Numbered from the stretch's first letter, positions 33,601 through 41,896 are shown. The stretch is 64,000 nucleotides of DNA from DATEPR01 sp036273855 (GCA_036273855.1 DASUGU010000101.1:1-64000), one strand, 5' to 3'. The notes: generated by a model from the sequence alone, not told the origin. Program-made: numbers and translations.

Positions 33601-34398
33601 GTGAAGTGGGTGGTGCGGTTGCCGAAAGACGAATGGACCACAGCGGTCGGCGAGGTCGGGCACGGCGTGATCAATGTCCGCGGCTACCCGATCACCGAGG
33701 TGATCGACCGGTTGTCCTTCGCCGAGGCCACGTTCCTGACCGTGCGCGGCGAACTGCCCACGCCGGCCCAGCATCGCGTCATGGATGCAGCGCTGTGCGC
33801 CATCCTGGAGCACGGCTTCTACGCGCCCACCACGGTCGCCGCACGGGTGGTCGCGTCGGCGTCCCCGCCGACCGTGATTCCCGGTCTCGCGGCGGGCATC
33901 CTCACCGTCGGCTCGATCACCGTGTCACCACAGCACAGCGCCGAGCTGATCGTGAGTATGCGCGAACTCGTCGAGTCCGGTGTGGACGTCGAGACCGCGG
34001 CGGAGCGGTTGGCCGGTGGCATCGCCGACCGCCGCGAGCGGATGCCAGGGCTCGGCCACCCGCTGCACCCGGAAGGCGACCCGCGCGCCGAGGCGCTGCG
34101 CGACGTGGCCGAGGCGAACGGTTTGTGGACCGAACTCTCCGCGTACTACGCGGCCGTCCGTGCCGCCTACCTGCGCCGCACGAACCGGAAGCTACCGATC
34201 AATGTGGACGGCATGCTCGGCTGTGTGCTGGCGGAGCTGGGTTTCCGACCGGTGGAGATGCCCGGTATCGCGGCGATCTCGTTCCTGCCCGGCATCATCG
34301 CCCACTGCGTCGAGGAGTTGACCGCCCCGCCCACGCTGCGCATCGCCGACGGCCCGTACACCGGCCCGGCGATCCGGCACATCAACGGCAGGGGGTGA
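33601..34398 (+). CDS. Citryl-CoA lyase / citrate synthase-like protein
   Basis: 265 aa, the length of stand-alone citryl-CoA lyases and of the citrate-synthase-like end of ATP-citrate lyase. The catalytic regions are visible: EHGFYAPTT (first His, about residue 70), MPGLGHPLHPEGDPRAEAL (second His and phosphate-binding Arg, about 147-165) and NVDGMLGCVL (Asp, about 201). It should catalyse Claisen or retro-Claisen chemistry on a CoA ester of a hydroxy-carboxylate, for example splitting it to acetyl-CoA or propionyl-CoA and an oxo-acid. Start GTG 33601 with a weak ribosome binding site. First gene of the module, downstream of the palindrome. Confidence 0.82.
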   Translation: MKWVVRLPKDEWTTAVGEVGHGVINVRGYPITEVIDRLSFAEATFLTVRGELPTPAQHRVMDAALCAILEHGFYAPTTVAARVVASASPPTVIPGLAAGILTVGSITVSPQHSAELIVSMRELVESGVDVETAAERLAGGIADRRERMPGLGHPLHPEGDPRAEALRDVAEANGLWTELSAYYAAVRAAYLRRTNRKLPINVDGMLGCVLAELGFRPVEMPGIAAISFLPGIIAHCVEELTAPPTLRIADGPYTGPAIRHINGRG

Positions 34399-34405
34399 CC
34401 CGGCG

Positions 34406-35401
34406 ATGCGCGTCGGTCTGGTGGTGATCGACGAGGACCCCGCGGTCGCGGTCAAGGTCGCCAAGGCAGCCGACCGGGCGGGCGTCCACTCGATCTGGAC
34501 CATCGACTACTACAACCGCGGCAGCCTCGCCCGGGCCGCCGCGTTCGCCGCGGCCACCGAACGCACGCTCGTCGGCACCAGCGTGACGCCGTTGTTCGCC
34601 CGCGCTCCCCTGGCCACGGCCGCCGCCGTGGCCGACATCCAGCGGGTGGCCGAGGGCCGGTTCGTGTTCGGCGTCGGCACCAGCACCCGGCGGATGAACC
34701 AGGACTGGTACGGCGTCGAGCTGGACCACCCGGCGCCCCGGCTGGGCGAACGCATCGGGCTGGTCCGCGAACTGCTGCGGCACGAGCGCGGACCGTTCCG
34801 GTTCGACGGCCGGTTCGACCGGGTCGTCATGGCCCACTTCGACCACGTCACCGGACCGACCGAGGTGCCGGTGATGGCCGCCGGTGTCGGGCCGGCGATG
34901 GTGCAGGCGGCCGGCACCCACGGCGACGGGTTCGTCGGTCACCCCATCGCGTCCGTCGACTACCTCCGCGACCACGCCCGGCCCAGGCTGGCCGCCGCGC
35001 GGGGTTCGCTGGACGGCTTCGTCGTCAGCTCGCAGATCATCGCCGCCGCGTCCGACGACGCCGTCGCCGCCCGCGACGCGGCCGCCGCGCAGGTCGGTTT
35101 CTACTCCACGGTCAAGGGTTACGACGCGCTGTTCCCCGGTGGCGAGTTCACCGAGGAACGGGCGGCGGCCAGGGCCGCGTTCGCCCAGGGCGACGTCGCC
35201 GGGGTCACCGCTGCGGCCGGGCCGTTGACCGCCGACCGGGCCGTCCACGGCACCACCGACGACGTGGCCAAGCAGTTGACCCGCTATGCGGGCACCCTCG
35301 ACTGGGCCCTGCTGTACCCGCCGCATTTCGGCGTGTCGCCGGAGGCCATCACCGCCAACGAGTACGCGCTGATCGAGGTGGCGGCATGCTGGACATCCTG
35401 A
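34406..35401 (+). CDS. LLM class flavin/F420-dependent oxidoreductase
   Basis: 331 aa luciferase-like TIM barrel. N-terminal MRVGLVVIDEDPAVAVKVAKAADRAG, VAEGRFVFGVGTS (typical GRF-xx-G loop), VPVMAAGVGPAMVQAAGTHGDGFV, and C-terminal DWALLYPPHF. The cofactor may be F420 or FMN. It overlaps the CoA-transferase gene by 16 bases, which implies coupled expression. Role: oxidation or reduction of the acid or its CoA ester in the pathway. Confidence 0.88.
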   Translation: MRVGLVVIDEDPAVAVKVAKAADRAGVHSIWTIDYYNRGSLARAAAFAAATERTLVGTSVTPLFARAPLATAAAVADIQRVAEGRFVFGVGTSTRRMNQDWYGVELDHPAPRLGERIGLVRELLRHERGPFRFDGRFDRVVMAHFDHVTGPTEVPVMAAGVGPAMVQAAGTHGDGFVGHPIASVDYLRDHARPRLAAARGSLDGFVVSSQIIAAASDDAVAARDAAAAQVGFYSTVKGYDALFPGGEFTEERAAARAAFAQGDVAGVTAAAGPLTADRAVHGTTDDVAKQLTRYAGTLDWALLYPPHFGVSPEAITANEYALIEVAACWTS

Positions 35402-36525
35402 GCGGCGTGACCGTGGTCGACCTGACGTCCAACGTGGCCGGCCCGTTCTGCACGCTGATCCTGCGCGATCTGGGCGCCACGGTGTGGAAGGTCGAGCCGC
35501 CGGACACCGGTGACGTGGTGCGCCGGTGGCCACCGTTCACCGACGACGGCGTGTCGACCACGTTCGCCGCGCTGAACCGGGGCAAGCAGTCGGTGTGCGT
35601 CGACCTCAAGACCGACGCCGGCCGGGCCGCGTTCCTGGCCATGATCGGCACAGCCGACGTGCTGGTGGACAGCGTCCGGCCGGGCAGCCTGGAGAAACTC
35701 GGCCTGACCGCCGAGGCGTTGGCCGCGCGGAACCCGGATCTGGTCAGGGCACGCATCTCGGCGTTCGGCGCGTCCGGCACTCGGGCGGGCGCGCCCGGGT
35801 TCGACGCGGTGATCCAGGCGTACACGGGCCTGATGGACCTCACCGGTTACCCGGACCAGCCACCGGCCCGGGTAGGCACCGGGCTGGTCGACTTCGGCAC
35901 CGGTATGTGGGCGGCGCTGGGCGTGCTGGCCGCGCTGCTGGACCGGCAACGGGGCCGGCAGGGCGCCGACGTGTCCACGACGCTGTTCGGCACGGCGGTC
36001 GGCTTCCTGATGCACCACCTGGCTTCGGTCGAGCTGGCCGGCGTGGTGCCGGCGCGCATCGGCACGGCACAGCACAACACGGCGCCCTACGAGGCGATCG
36101 CCGCGAGCGACGGTCTGGTCATGGTCGGCGTCACCGGTCCCGCGCTGTGGCAGGCGTTCTGCACGGCGATCGACGACCCGGCGCTGGCCGAGGATCCCCG
36201 GTACGCCGACAACGGCAGGCGGGTCGCGGCGCGCGGCGAGTTGCACGAGCGCATCGAGACCGTCACCCGCGCCATGACCACCGAGGAACTGGCCGGCCGG
36301 CTGACCCGGACGGGTGTGCCGTGCTCGCCGATCCGGGACGTCGCCGAACTGGCGGCCGACCCGGAACTGGCCGCCACCGGGCTGTGGCAGGAGTCGGCCC
36401 ACGGCAAGGCAGCGGTGATCCCGCTGATGATCGACGGCACCACGGCGAACGGCAGCGCACCGGCGCCCATGCTGGGCGAGCACACCGAGCACGTGCTGGC
36501 CTCGGTCGAGGGGGCGGTGCGGTGA
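35386..36525 (+). CDS. CaiB/BaiF CoA-transferase (family III)
   Basis: 379 aa. Family III marks: VVDLTSNVAGPFCTLILRDLGATVWKVEPP at the N terminus, LVRARISAFGASG, and the catalytic Asp in GLVDFGTGMWAALG (about residue 169). It moves CoA between an acyl-CoA donor and a free carboxylate. Its stop overlaps the next start (GTGA). It supplies the CoA ester needed by the MaoC and lyase-like proteins encoded beside it. Confidence 0.93.
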   Translation: MLDILSGVTVVDLTSNVAGPFCTLILRDLGATVWKVEPPDTGDVVRRWPPFTDDGVSTTFAALNRGKQSVCVDLKTDAGRAAFLAMIGTADVLVDSVRPGSLEKLGLTAEALAARNPDLVRARISAFGASGTRAGAPGFDAVIQAYTGLMDLTGYPDQPPARVGTGLVDFGTGMWAALGVLAALLDRQRGRQGADVSTTLFGTAVGFLMHHLASVELAGVVPARIGTAQHNTAPYEAIAASDGLVMVGVTGPALWQAFCTAIDDPALAEDPRYADNGRRVAARGELHERIETVTRAMTTEELAGRLTRTGVPCSPIRDVAELAADPELAATGLWQESAHGKAAVIPLMIDGTTANGSAPAPMLGEHTEHVLASVEGAVR

Positions 36526-37790
36526 ACGGGATCACCGCTCGGGTCGCCGAGTTCACCGTCCACACGCCGGCCGACGCACTGCCCGCCGACCTGGTGGCCC
36601 GCGCGCTGGACGCGATCGTGGACGGCGCGGCCTGCCTGCTGGCCGGCTACGACACGCCCGTGTACCGGGCCGTGGAGGCCACGTCGGCGGACCCCACGTT
36701 CTGGGCCGGTGTCGCCGTGCACGCGCTGGACTTCGACGACTCGCTGCACCCCGCGACCATGCACCCGACGTGCGTGCTGCTACCGGTCCTGCTCACCGCC
36801 GACCTGGACGCGTCGGGCGCGGATCTGCTGGCGGCCTACACGATCGGCCTGGAGGCGTCGGCCCGGCTGGCCGATGCCCTGGGCCGCCAGCACTATCTGG
36901 CCGGCTGGCACACCACGGGCACGGTCGGCACGCTGGCCGCCGCCGTCGCGTCCGCCCGGCTGCTGGGCCTGACCGCCGACCAGACCTGTCACGCGCTGGC
37001 GCTGGCCGCGTCCATGGCGGGCGGGCTGCGGGTGAACCTGGGTTCGGAGGTCAAGCCGGTGCACGCCGGGCTGGCCGCGGCCGGCGGCATGCTGGCGGCC
37101 CGGCTCGCTGCCGCCGGTGTGCAGGGCGATCCGGACGCGCTGGGCAGGCCGCTGGGCTTCCTCGACGTGTTCGCCGAGCACGCCGACCCGGAGCCGCTGT
37201 CGACGCTGGGCGAGCACGTCGGCGTCGGCTACCACCTCGGCGTGAAGCCCTACGCCTGCTGCGGTGAGGCCATCGGCGCCGTCGAAGCAGCCCTCGAACT
37301 GTCCACAAAGGTCGATCCGGGCGAAGTGACGTCGATCGAGGTGGCCACGAACCGCATCTCGCACGAGATCCTCCGCTACCCGGAACCGGCCACCGAGTCG
37401 GAAGCGCGGTTCAGCCTCCAGTTCTGCGTCGCCCGCGCGCTGGCCACCGGCGAGTTCCCGCTGCGGCTGGACTTTCCCACGCTGCGCGCCGACCCGGCGC
37501 TGACCCGATTGGCCGGCGCTATCGAGTGGTCGGTCGACCCTGCTGCCGCGCAGCAGCGCGAGTTCGGTGCCGACGTCACCGTGCACACCCGGGGCGGCGA
37601 GACGGTGCACCACCGTGTCGACACGACCATCGGCTGGCACGAGCGGCGGCTGCCTCGTTCGGTGCAGCGCGCCAAGTTCCTCGACTGCGCAGGCGGGCCG
37701 TGGGCGGACGAGGTCTTCGACACGATCACCCGGCTGCCCGAGATCGACGCGGTCACGTTCGCGTCCGCACTGGCAAGGAGGCCCGCATGA
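36522..37790 (+). CDS. MmgE/PrpD family protein, third copy
   Basis: 422 aa. Family blocks are VHALDFDDSLHPATMHPTCV, ASMAGGLRVNLGSEVKPVHAGLAAAGG and VKPYACCGEAIGAVEAA. It is shorter than the two island copies and lacks their SHASGTTE block, having the more typical GSxxKxxHxGxAA pattern, so it is a separate lineage with probably a different substrate. GTG start overlapping the CoA-transferase stop, and its stop overlaps the first MaoC start (ATGA). Confidence 0.9.
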   Translation: MNGITARVAEFTVHTPADALPADLVARALDAIVDGAACLLAGYDTPVYRAVEATSADPTFWAGVAVHALDFDDSLHPATMHPTCVLLPVLLTADLDASGADLLAAYTIGLEASARLADALGRQHYLAGWHTTGTVGTLAAAVASARLLGLTADQTCHALALAASMAGGLRVNLGSEVKPVHAGLAAAGGMLAARLAAAGVQGDPDALGRPLGFLDVFAEHADPEPLSTLGEHVGVGYHLGVKPYACCGEAIGAVEAALELSTKVDPGEVTSIEVATNRISHEILRYPEPATESEARFSLQFCVARALATGEFPLRLDFPTLRADPALTRLAGAIEWSVDPAAAQQREFGADVTVHTRGGETVHHRVDTTIGWHERRLPRSVQRAKFLDCAGGPWADEVFDTITRLPEIDAVTFASALARRPA

Positions 37791-38275
37791 TCCGCGGCTA
37801 CTTCGAGGACAACGAGGTCGGCAACCGCATGGAGACCAGGGCCCGCACGGTCACCGAGGCCGACATCGTCGGATTCGCCGGCCTGTCCGGTGACTGGCAC
37901 CCGCTGCACACCGACGCCGCCTATGCCGGGCGCGGCCCGTTCGGCCAGCGGATCGCCCACGGCATGCTGGTGTTGGCCATCCTGACCGGACTCGCCCCGC
38001 TGGACACCGAGACGGTGATGGCGTTCTACGGCATCGACCGGTTGCGGTTCCTGCGGCCGACGTTCATCGGTGACACCATCCGCGTGGTCAGCGTCGTCAA
38101 GGAGGCGCAGCCCCGCGACGAGACGTCCGGGGTGATCGCCAGTGACGTGAGCGTGCTGGACGACGAGGACAACGTCCTGGTCAGCGGAGTCTTCCGGATG
38201 CTGGTGCGGCGCCGGACCGCCGAGAACGGCAGGCCGACGCCGGACGGCGTGGCCAGCACACCCGTGAACGCGTGA
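37787..38275 (+). CDS. MaoC family hydratase, catalytic type
   Basis: 162-aa hot-dog protein. The hydratase 2 motif is intact: FAGLSGDWHPLHTDAAYA, with catalytic Asp and His (about residues 36-41), followed by FGQRIAHGMLVLAILTGL. The family hydrates trans-enoyl-CoA or dehydrates 3-hydroxyacyl-CoA. ATG overlaps the upstream stop (ATGA) and its own stop overlaps the second MaoC start (GTGA). Probably the active subunit of a pair with the next protein. Confidence 0.9.
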   Translation: MIRGYFEDNEVGNRMETRARTVTEADIVGFAGLSGDWHPLHTDAAYAGRGPFGQRIAHGMLVLAILTGLAPLDTETVMAFYGIDRLRFLRPTFIGDTIRVVSVVKEAQPRDETSGVIASDVSVLDDEDNVLVSGVFRMLVRRRTAENGRPTPDGVASTPVNA

Positions 38276-38730
38276 GTGGAGGCGTTGTGTTCTTCGAGGA
38301 GTTCGAGAAGGCGGGCGACGAGGAGTTCGTGTCCCGGCGGCGCACCATCACCGAGGCCGACGCCGTGCTGTTCACGTCGCTCACGGGGATCGTGGACCCG
38401 GTGTTCACCGACGAGATCTTCGCGCGGGAGCAACTGTTCGGCGGTCGCGTCGTGCCCGGCCCGATGATCATGTCCTACGCCATGGGCCTGACCGACGAGC
38501 TGGGCTACGGCTCGGTCGTCGCCGCCCTGGGCATCAACAACGTGCGGTTCATGTCGCCGGTGCGCCCCCAGGACACCATCCAGGTGCACAGCACGGTGGC
38601 ATCGACGAGGCCCAGCGAGAGCCGCCCCGAACTCGGCATCGTCACCCTCCAGCACCAGGTGGTGCTCCAGGACGAGCGGGTGGCCCAGTCGTTCGAGCGC
38701 ACCCTGCTGGTCCGCCGAATCCCTGTGTGA
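38272..38730 (+). CDS. MaoC family protein lacking the catalytic His
   Basis: 152-aa hot-dog protein aligned with its neighbour (RRRTITEADAVLFTSLTG, FGGRVVPGPMIMSYAMGL). At the active-site loop it reads GIVDPVFTDE: the Asp-x4-His pattern is lost, Phe replacing His. It is probably the structural subunit of a heteromeric hydratase, as known for ChsH1/ChsH2-like and HadAB-like pairs. Start GTG 38272. The stop codon abuts that of the convergent TetR gene with no gap. Confidence 0.87.
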   Translation: MSGGVVFFEEFEKAGDEEFVSRRRTITEADAVLFTSLTGIVDPVFTDEIFAREQLFGGRVVPGPMIMSYAMGLTDELGYGSVVAALGINNVRFMSPVRPQDTIQVHSTVASTRPSESRPELGIVTLQHQVVLQDERVAQSFERTLLVRRIPV

Positions 38731-39276
38731 TCACAGGTAGCACCGGGCGGCCAGCTGCCAGAACTCGTCGGCGATCTCCTGCGCGGGGCACGGGTCCGGG
38801 CGGCTCACCCAGCCGACGACCACGCCTACCAGGGCGCCGGCGAGGAACTCGCCCGCGACCGTGCGGCCGGGCAGGTCGATCCGCCACGCCTCGGTGCACA
38901 GCTCCCGCAGGCGGGCGGCGAACCCGGCGCTGCCGTCCGGGCCGAGCAGCCGGGCGTACAGCGCCCGGTTGTCGCCGACGTGGCTGAACAGCCGGATCAG
39001 GTGGCCGGGCACGGCGTCGGTCGGCGGCCCCTGGGTCGCGTCGGCGACACATCGGGCCACGTCGGCGACGATCCCGCCCACGGCGTCCTCCATGGCGTCG
39101 ACCAGGAGTGTGTCGCGGTCGCGGTAGTGCAGGTAGATCGTGGCGCGGTTGACCATGGCCCGCTCGGCCACGTCGCCCATCGTGACCTCGGTCAACTCCC
39201 GCTCGCGGACCAGGCCCAGCAGCGCCTGGCGCAGCGCGGACCGGGTCCGGATCACCCGTGGATCGGTGCTACGCAC
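38731..39276 (-). CDS. TetR family transcriptional regulator
   Basis: 181 aa. Helix-turn-helix at residues ~12-55: ALRQALLGLVRERELTEVTMGDVAERAMVNRATIYLHYRDRDTLL. The C-terminal domain (SHVGDNRALYARLLGPDG) is the common TetR_C type of actinomycetes. GTG start 39276. It lies convergent to the CoA module and divergent from the DsbA-like gene, with an inverted repeat in the divergent region. Its more likely target is the DsbA-like gene and itself. Confidence 0.9.
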   Translation of the reverse strand: MRSTDPRVIRTRSALRQALLGLVRERELTEVTMGDVAERAMVNRATIYLHYRDRDTLLVDAMEDAVGGIVADVARCVADATQGPPTDAVPGHLIRLFSHVGDNRALYARLLGPDGSAGFAARLRELCTEAWRIDLPGRTVAGEFLAGALVGVVVGWVSRPDPCPAQEIADEFWQLAARCYL

Positions 39277-39290
39277 CAGCTCACTCTACA

Positions 39291-39330
39291 GTCCTCGACA
39301 CTTGTCGCCTAAACTACAGTTGTCGAGGAC
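39291..39330. promoter_or_regulatory. Inverted repeat operator between the TetR and DsbA-like genes
   Basis: GTCCTCGACA at 39291-39300 and TGTCGAGGAC at 39321-39330 are a perfect 10-bp inverted repeat with a 20-nt spacer. Nested within, CGACACTTGTCG (39296-39307) is also a palindrome, and CTACAGT occurs twice nearby. The layout suggests a TetR operator covering both promoters. Confidence 0.6.
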
Positions 39331-39349
39331 CGAACGAGATGAGCCTGCG

Positions 39350-40366
39350 GTGCTGCTGGATGTCTGGGCCGATCTGACCTGCCCGTGGTGTTTCCTGGGC
39401 TCGGTGCGGCTGGACCGGGCGCTGTCGCTGTGGCAGGGCGAGGCCGAGGTGGTCTGGCGGCCGTTCCAGCTCAACCCGGCCGCGCGCCGGCCCTCCGAGC
39501 GCCTGGTCGGACCCGCCAGCACGGTCCTCGCCGACCACGCGGACCATCTGGCGGAACTGGATCTCCCCTACCGCCCCACGTGGCGCGCCAACACCTTCGA
39601 CGCGCACCGGCTGCTGGCCGCCGGCTACGAGCAGGGCGGTGCCGCACTGCAGAACCGCCTGGCCCGCCGGCTGTTCGTCGCCCATTTCGCCGAGGGCGTC
39701 GACCTGGCCGACCGGGCGGAACTCGACCGGCTCGCCGCCGAGGTCGGCCTACCCGACGCGGGCGACCTGATCGACGACCCGAACCTGTTCCGGCACGTCC
39801 GCGAGGAGCTGATGCGCGGCCTGACCATCGGTGTCCGCGCCGTGCCCACCTTCGTGATCGACGGGCGGGCGGTCGCCGGAGCCCAGGAACCCGCTGTGCT
39901 ATTGGACTTCCTGAACGGCGGACTGTCGCCGGCGGACCAGGCACCCGGCGGTACGGCCTGCTCGGTGCCGTCGACCGAACCGCCGCGCATCGTGCCGACC
40001 GGCGACCCGGCCGAGGACTTCCGCCGGGCCGAGGACCTCGTGGCCGCCCGCAACCCGCTGGGCGCGGTCGCCTTGTTGGAGCCGATGGCCGACCAGCCTG
40101 CCGTGCGCCCGCTGCTGGCTCGCGCGTATTTCGCATCGGCCCAACTGGGCCGGGCACAACACCTGTTGGAGCGCCTCACCGACGAGCGGCCCACCGACGA
40201 CTACGCCCATTTCCTGTTGGGCCGCACCCTGGAACGGCGGCACCGGTACCGGGAAGCCCTGACCCACATGAAACTGGCCGGCGCACTGGACAACCACCCC
40301 GACTACGCGGCGGGCGTCACCCGCCTGACCGATCGACTCGCGCGGCCCTACGACACGCGGGTGTAG
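39350..40366 (+). CDS. DsbA family (FrnE-like) thiol oxidoreductase with C-terminal TPR-like extension
   Basis: 338 aa. Residues 1-190 form a DsbA-like domain: catalytic CPWC near residue 10 (ADLTCPWCFLGS), helical insert, cis-Pro loop VRAVPTFVIDGR. Residues ~215-338 are helical, TPR-like (ALLEPMADQPAVRPLLARAYF, HLLERLTDERPTDDYAHFLLG). No signal peptide, so cytoplasmic. The extension may bring a partner protein. GTG 39350 is the only start placing CPWC normally; longer frames run through the operator region. Its 3' end overlaps the convergent gene by 19 bp. Confidence 0.85.
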   Translation: MLLDVWADLTCPWCFLGSVRLDRALSLWQGEAEVVWRPFQLNPAARRPSERLVGPASTVLADHADHLAELDLPYRPTWRANTFDAHRLLAAGYEQGGAALQNRLARRLFVAHFAEGVDLADRAELDRLAAEVGLPDAGDLIDDPNLFRHVREELMRGLTIGVRAVPTFVIDGRAVAGAQEPAVLLDFLNGGLSPADQAPGGTACSVPSTEPPRIVPTGDPAEDFRRAEDLVAARNPLGAVALLEPMADQPAVRPLLARAYFASAQLGRAQHLLERLTDERPTDDYAHFLLGRTLERRHRYREALTHMKLAGALDNHPDYAAGVTRLTDRLARPYDTRV

Positions 40367-40776
40367 GTCAGGCCGAAGTCACGCTGCCACTGCTGGCCGT
40401 CGTCCGAGGTCCGCCACTCGCCCTTGATGGCGGTGCGGTCATCGCTGATGGTGCCGACGAACCGCTGACTGAACTCCAGTGGGGAGAAGTCCGGCGTGGT
40501 GCGTTCCAGCGTCCAGATGCGACCGTCGAACGTCATGGCGTACAACCGGGCGACACCACGGGAGTCGAAGTAGTGCTGGACGTAGCCGCCGCCCTCGGTC
40601 GCGACGATGACGGAGCAACTGTCCGGCGCTTCGGGCATCGGCACGGTGATCCGCTGCACGAGGATCTCCCCCAGCACCTCGAAGACGACCTGCCCGCGCA
40701 CGTCCTCGGCACCAGGCAGATCGACGGTCAGTGCCCAGGTGCCGGCCAGATCCCGTAGCGCTTCGATTCCCATCAT
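40348..40776 (-). CDS. Hypothetical protein, lipocalin-like (DUF1579-type) beta barrel
   Basis: 142 aa, mostly predicted beta strands. LRDLAGTWALTVDLPGAEDVRGQVVFEVLG, a repeat of strand-turn units and GEWRTSDDGQQWQRDFGLTYTRV resemble small actinobacterial barrel proteins of the DUF1579/lipocalin-like type. No catalytic residues can be named. ATG 40776 or 40773. It reads leftward just downstream of the truncated monooxygenase, 7 bp apart, but convergent with the DsbA-like gene. Confidence 0.75.
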   Translation of the reverse strand: MMGIEALRDLAGTWALTVDLPGAEDVRGQVVFEVLGEILVQRITVPMPEAPDSCSVIVATEGGGYVQHYFDSRGVARLYAMTFDGRIWTLERTTPDFSPLEFSQRFVGTISDDRTAIKGEWRTSDDGQQWQRDFGLTYTRVS

Positions 40777-40783
40777 GGACAGG

Positions 40784-41206
40784 CTATACCTGGATCAGGC
40801 CAGGCACCGGGTAGTCGCGCAGGGCCCCCGTGTTCGCCGTGCGCCGACTCAGCCAGGTGAACAGGCCGGTCATCGGCCGGGAGGACAGGATGCGGTACAT
40901 CCGGTCGCGGTTGCGGATCTTCCGTTCGGTGGCCGGTGTCAGGAAGCGGGCCGCGCCGGATGCGGTTCGTTGCGACTTCGCCACCGGCCGGCGCAGGAGT
41001 TCCTCGTAGCGGCGGTAAGCGACCGCGTGGTCACCGGAAGCGAGCGCGAGTTCGCCGGCGAGCGTGTACCCGCCCAGCATGGCGTGGCCGGTGGCGTTGC
41101 CGCCCGGGCCGGTGCACCAGGCCGCGTCGCCGAGCAGCACGACCCGACCGCGTGACCAGCGGTCCAGGTGGATCTGGCTGACGGTGTCGAAGTAACCCCG
41201 GAGCGG
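40784..41206 (-). pseudogene. C-terminal fragment of a FAD-dependent (PHBH-type) monooxygenase
   Basis: Homology begins near YFDTVSQIHLDRW and continues through GRVVLLGDAAWCTGPGGNATGHAMLGGYTLAGEL, the GD motif region that binds the flavin ribityl chain, to the C terminus GALRDYPVPGLIQV. The N-terminal ~220 residues, including the GxGxxG FAD motif and the DG motif, are absent: upstream of about 41206 the frame enters unrelated sequence and then the DUF998 gene. It is a broken gene; a deletion or recombination joint lies near 41200-41256. Confidence 0.8.
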
Positions 41207-41256
41207 ATCGCCGACGGGATCCTGCGCCTGGCCGACCGGATGAAGCCTGCCTGAGG

Positions 41257-41895
41257 TCAGCCGTCGGTTCGGAGCGCGAAGGCCGCCACCAGGGTGAGCC
41301 ACAGAAAGTCGATGGTGAGGCCGATCCGCTGCTGGAGTCCGGCCTCCGCGACGTCCCGCGGGTCGAGTTTCGCCACGAATGACACGACGAACGTCGCGAG
41401 TCCGGTCACCAGGCTGTAGACCAGCCACGCGCGTCGGCCGAGTGTGTGAAAGGCCCGCAGGAACAGCAGTGCGGCGATCGGCAGGCCGTAGATGATCACG
41501 TCGCCGAAGACGTCGTGCAGCTCGCCGTGCATGGTCCGGGTGGTGGGAATGACGGGCGTCCCCGGCGGAAAGCCGTTGGCCGGGTCCTCCTGGAAATGGC
41601 CGGCGCCGATCAGGCTCAGCCCCACCAACCCGATGATGATCGGCGCCCACACCAGTCGCACCGGCCGGAATGCCCACCACAATCCGAATGCCAGTCCGAG
41701 CACCAACACACCCGACACGTAGAAGCCGGCCTCCGGCAACCAGCCGAACCGCCCGAGCGCCAGCTCGCTGACGAGATTGCGCATCGCGCTGTACCGCGGC
41801 GTGATCGCCTCGCCGACCACCCAGGCGAGCGTGAACAACGGGCCGGCAAGCACACCACCGACCAACAGGACAGCGCGGCCGTTCATCGTGATCAC
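41257..41895 (-). CDS. DUF998 family integral membrane protein
   Basis: 212 aa with about six transmembrane segments. Typical DUF998 line: ITPRYSAMRNLVSELALGRFGWLPEAGFYVSG, with conserved polar residues after the first helix, then HGELHDVFG. Function unknown. GTG 41895 or ATG 41886; either lies directly after the ABC ATPase stop, so it may be the last gene of the importer operon. Confidence 0.88.
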   Translation of the reverse strand: MITMNGRAVLLVGGVLAGPLFTLAWVVGEAITPRYSAMRNLVSELALGRFGWLPEAGFYVSGVLVLGLAFGLWWAFRPVRLVWAPIIIGLVGLSLIGAGHFQEDPANGFPPGTPVIPTTRTMHGELHDVFGDVIIYGLPIAALLFLRAFHTLGRRAWLVYSLVTGLATFVVSFVAKLDPRDVAEAGLQQRIGLTIDFLWLTLVAAFALRTDG

Positions 41896-41896
41896 G

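Noticed and set aside
41210..41255. Possible 3' end of a rightward gene at the monooxygenase joint
   Set aside because: Only about 20 codons look protein-like and no family can be named, so it is mentioned only as a finding detail.
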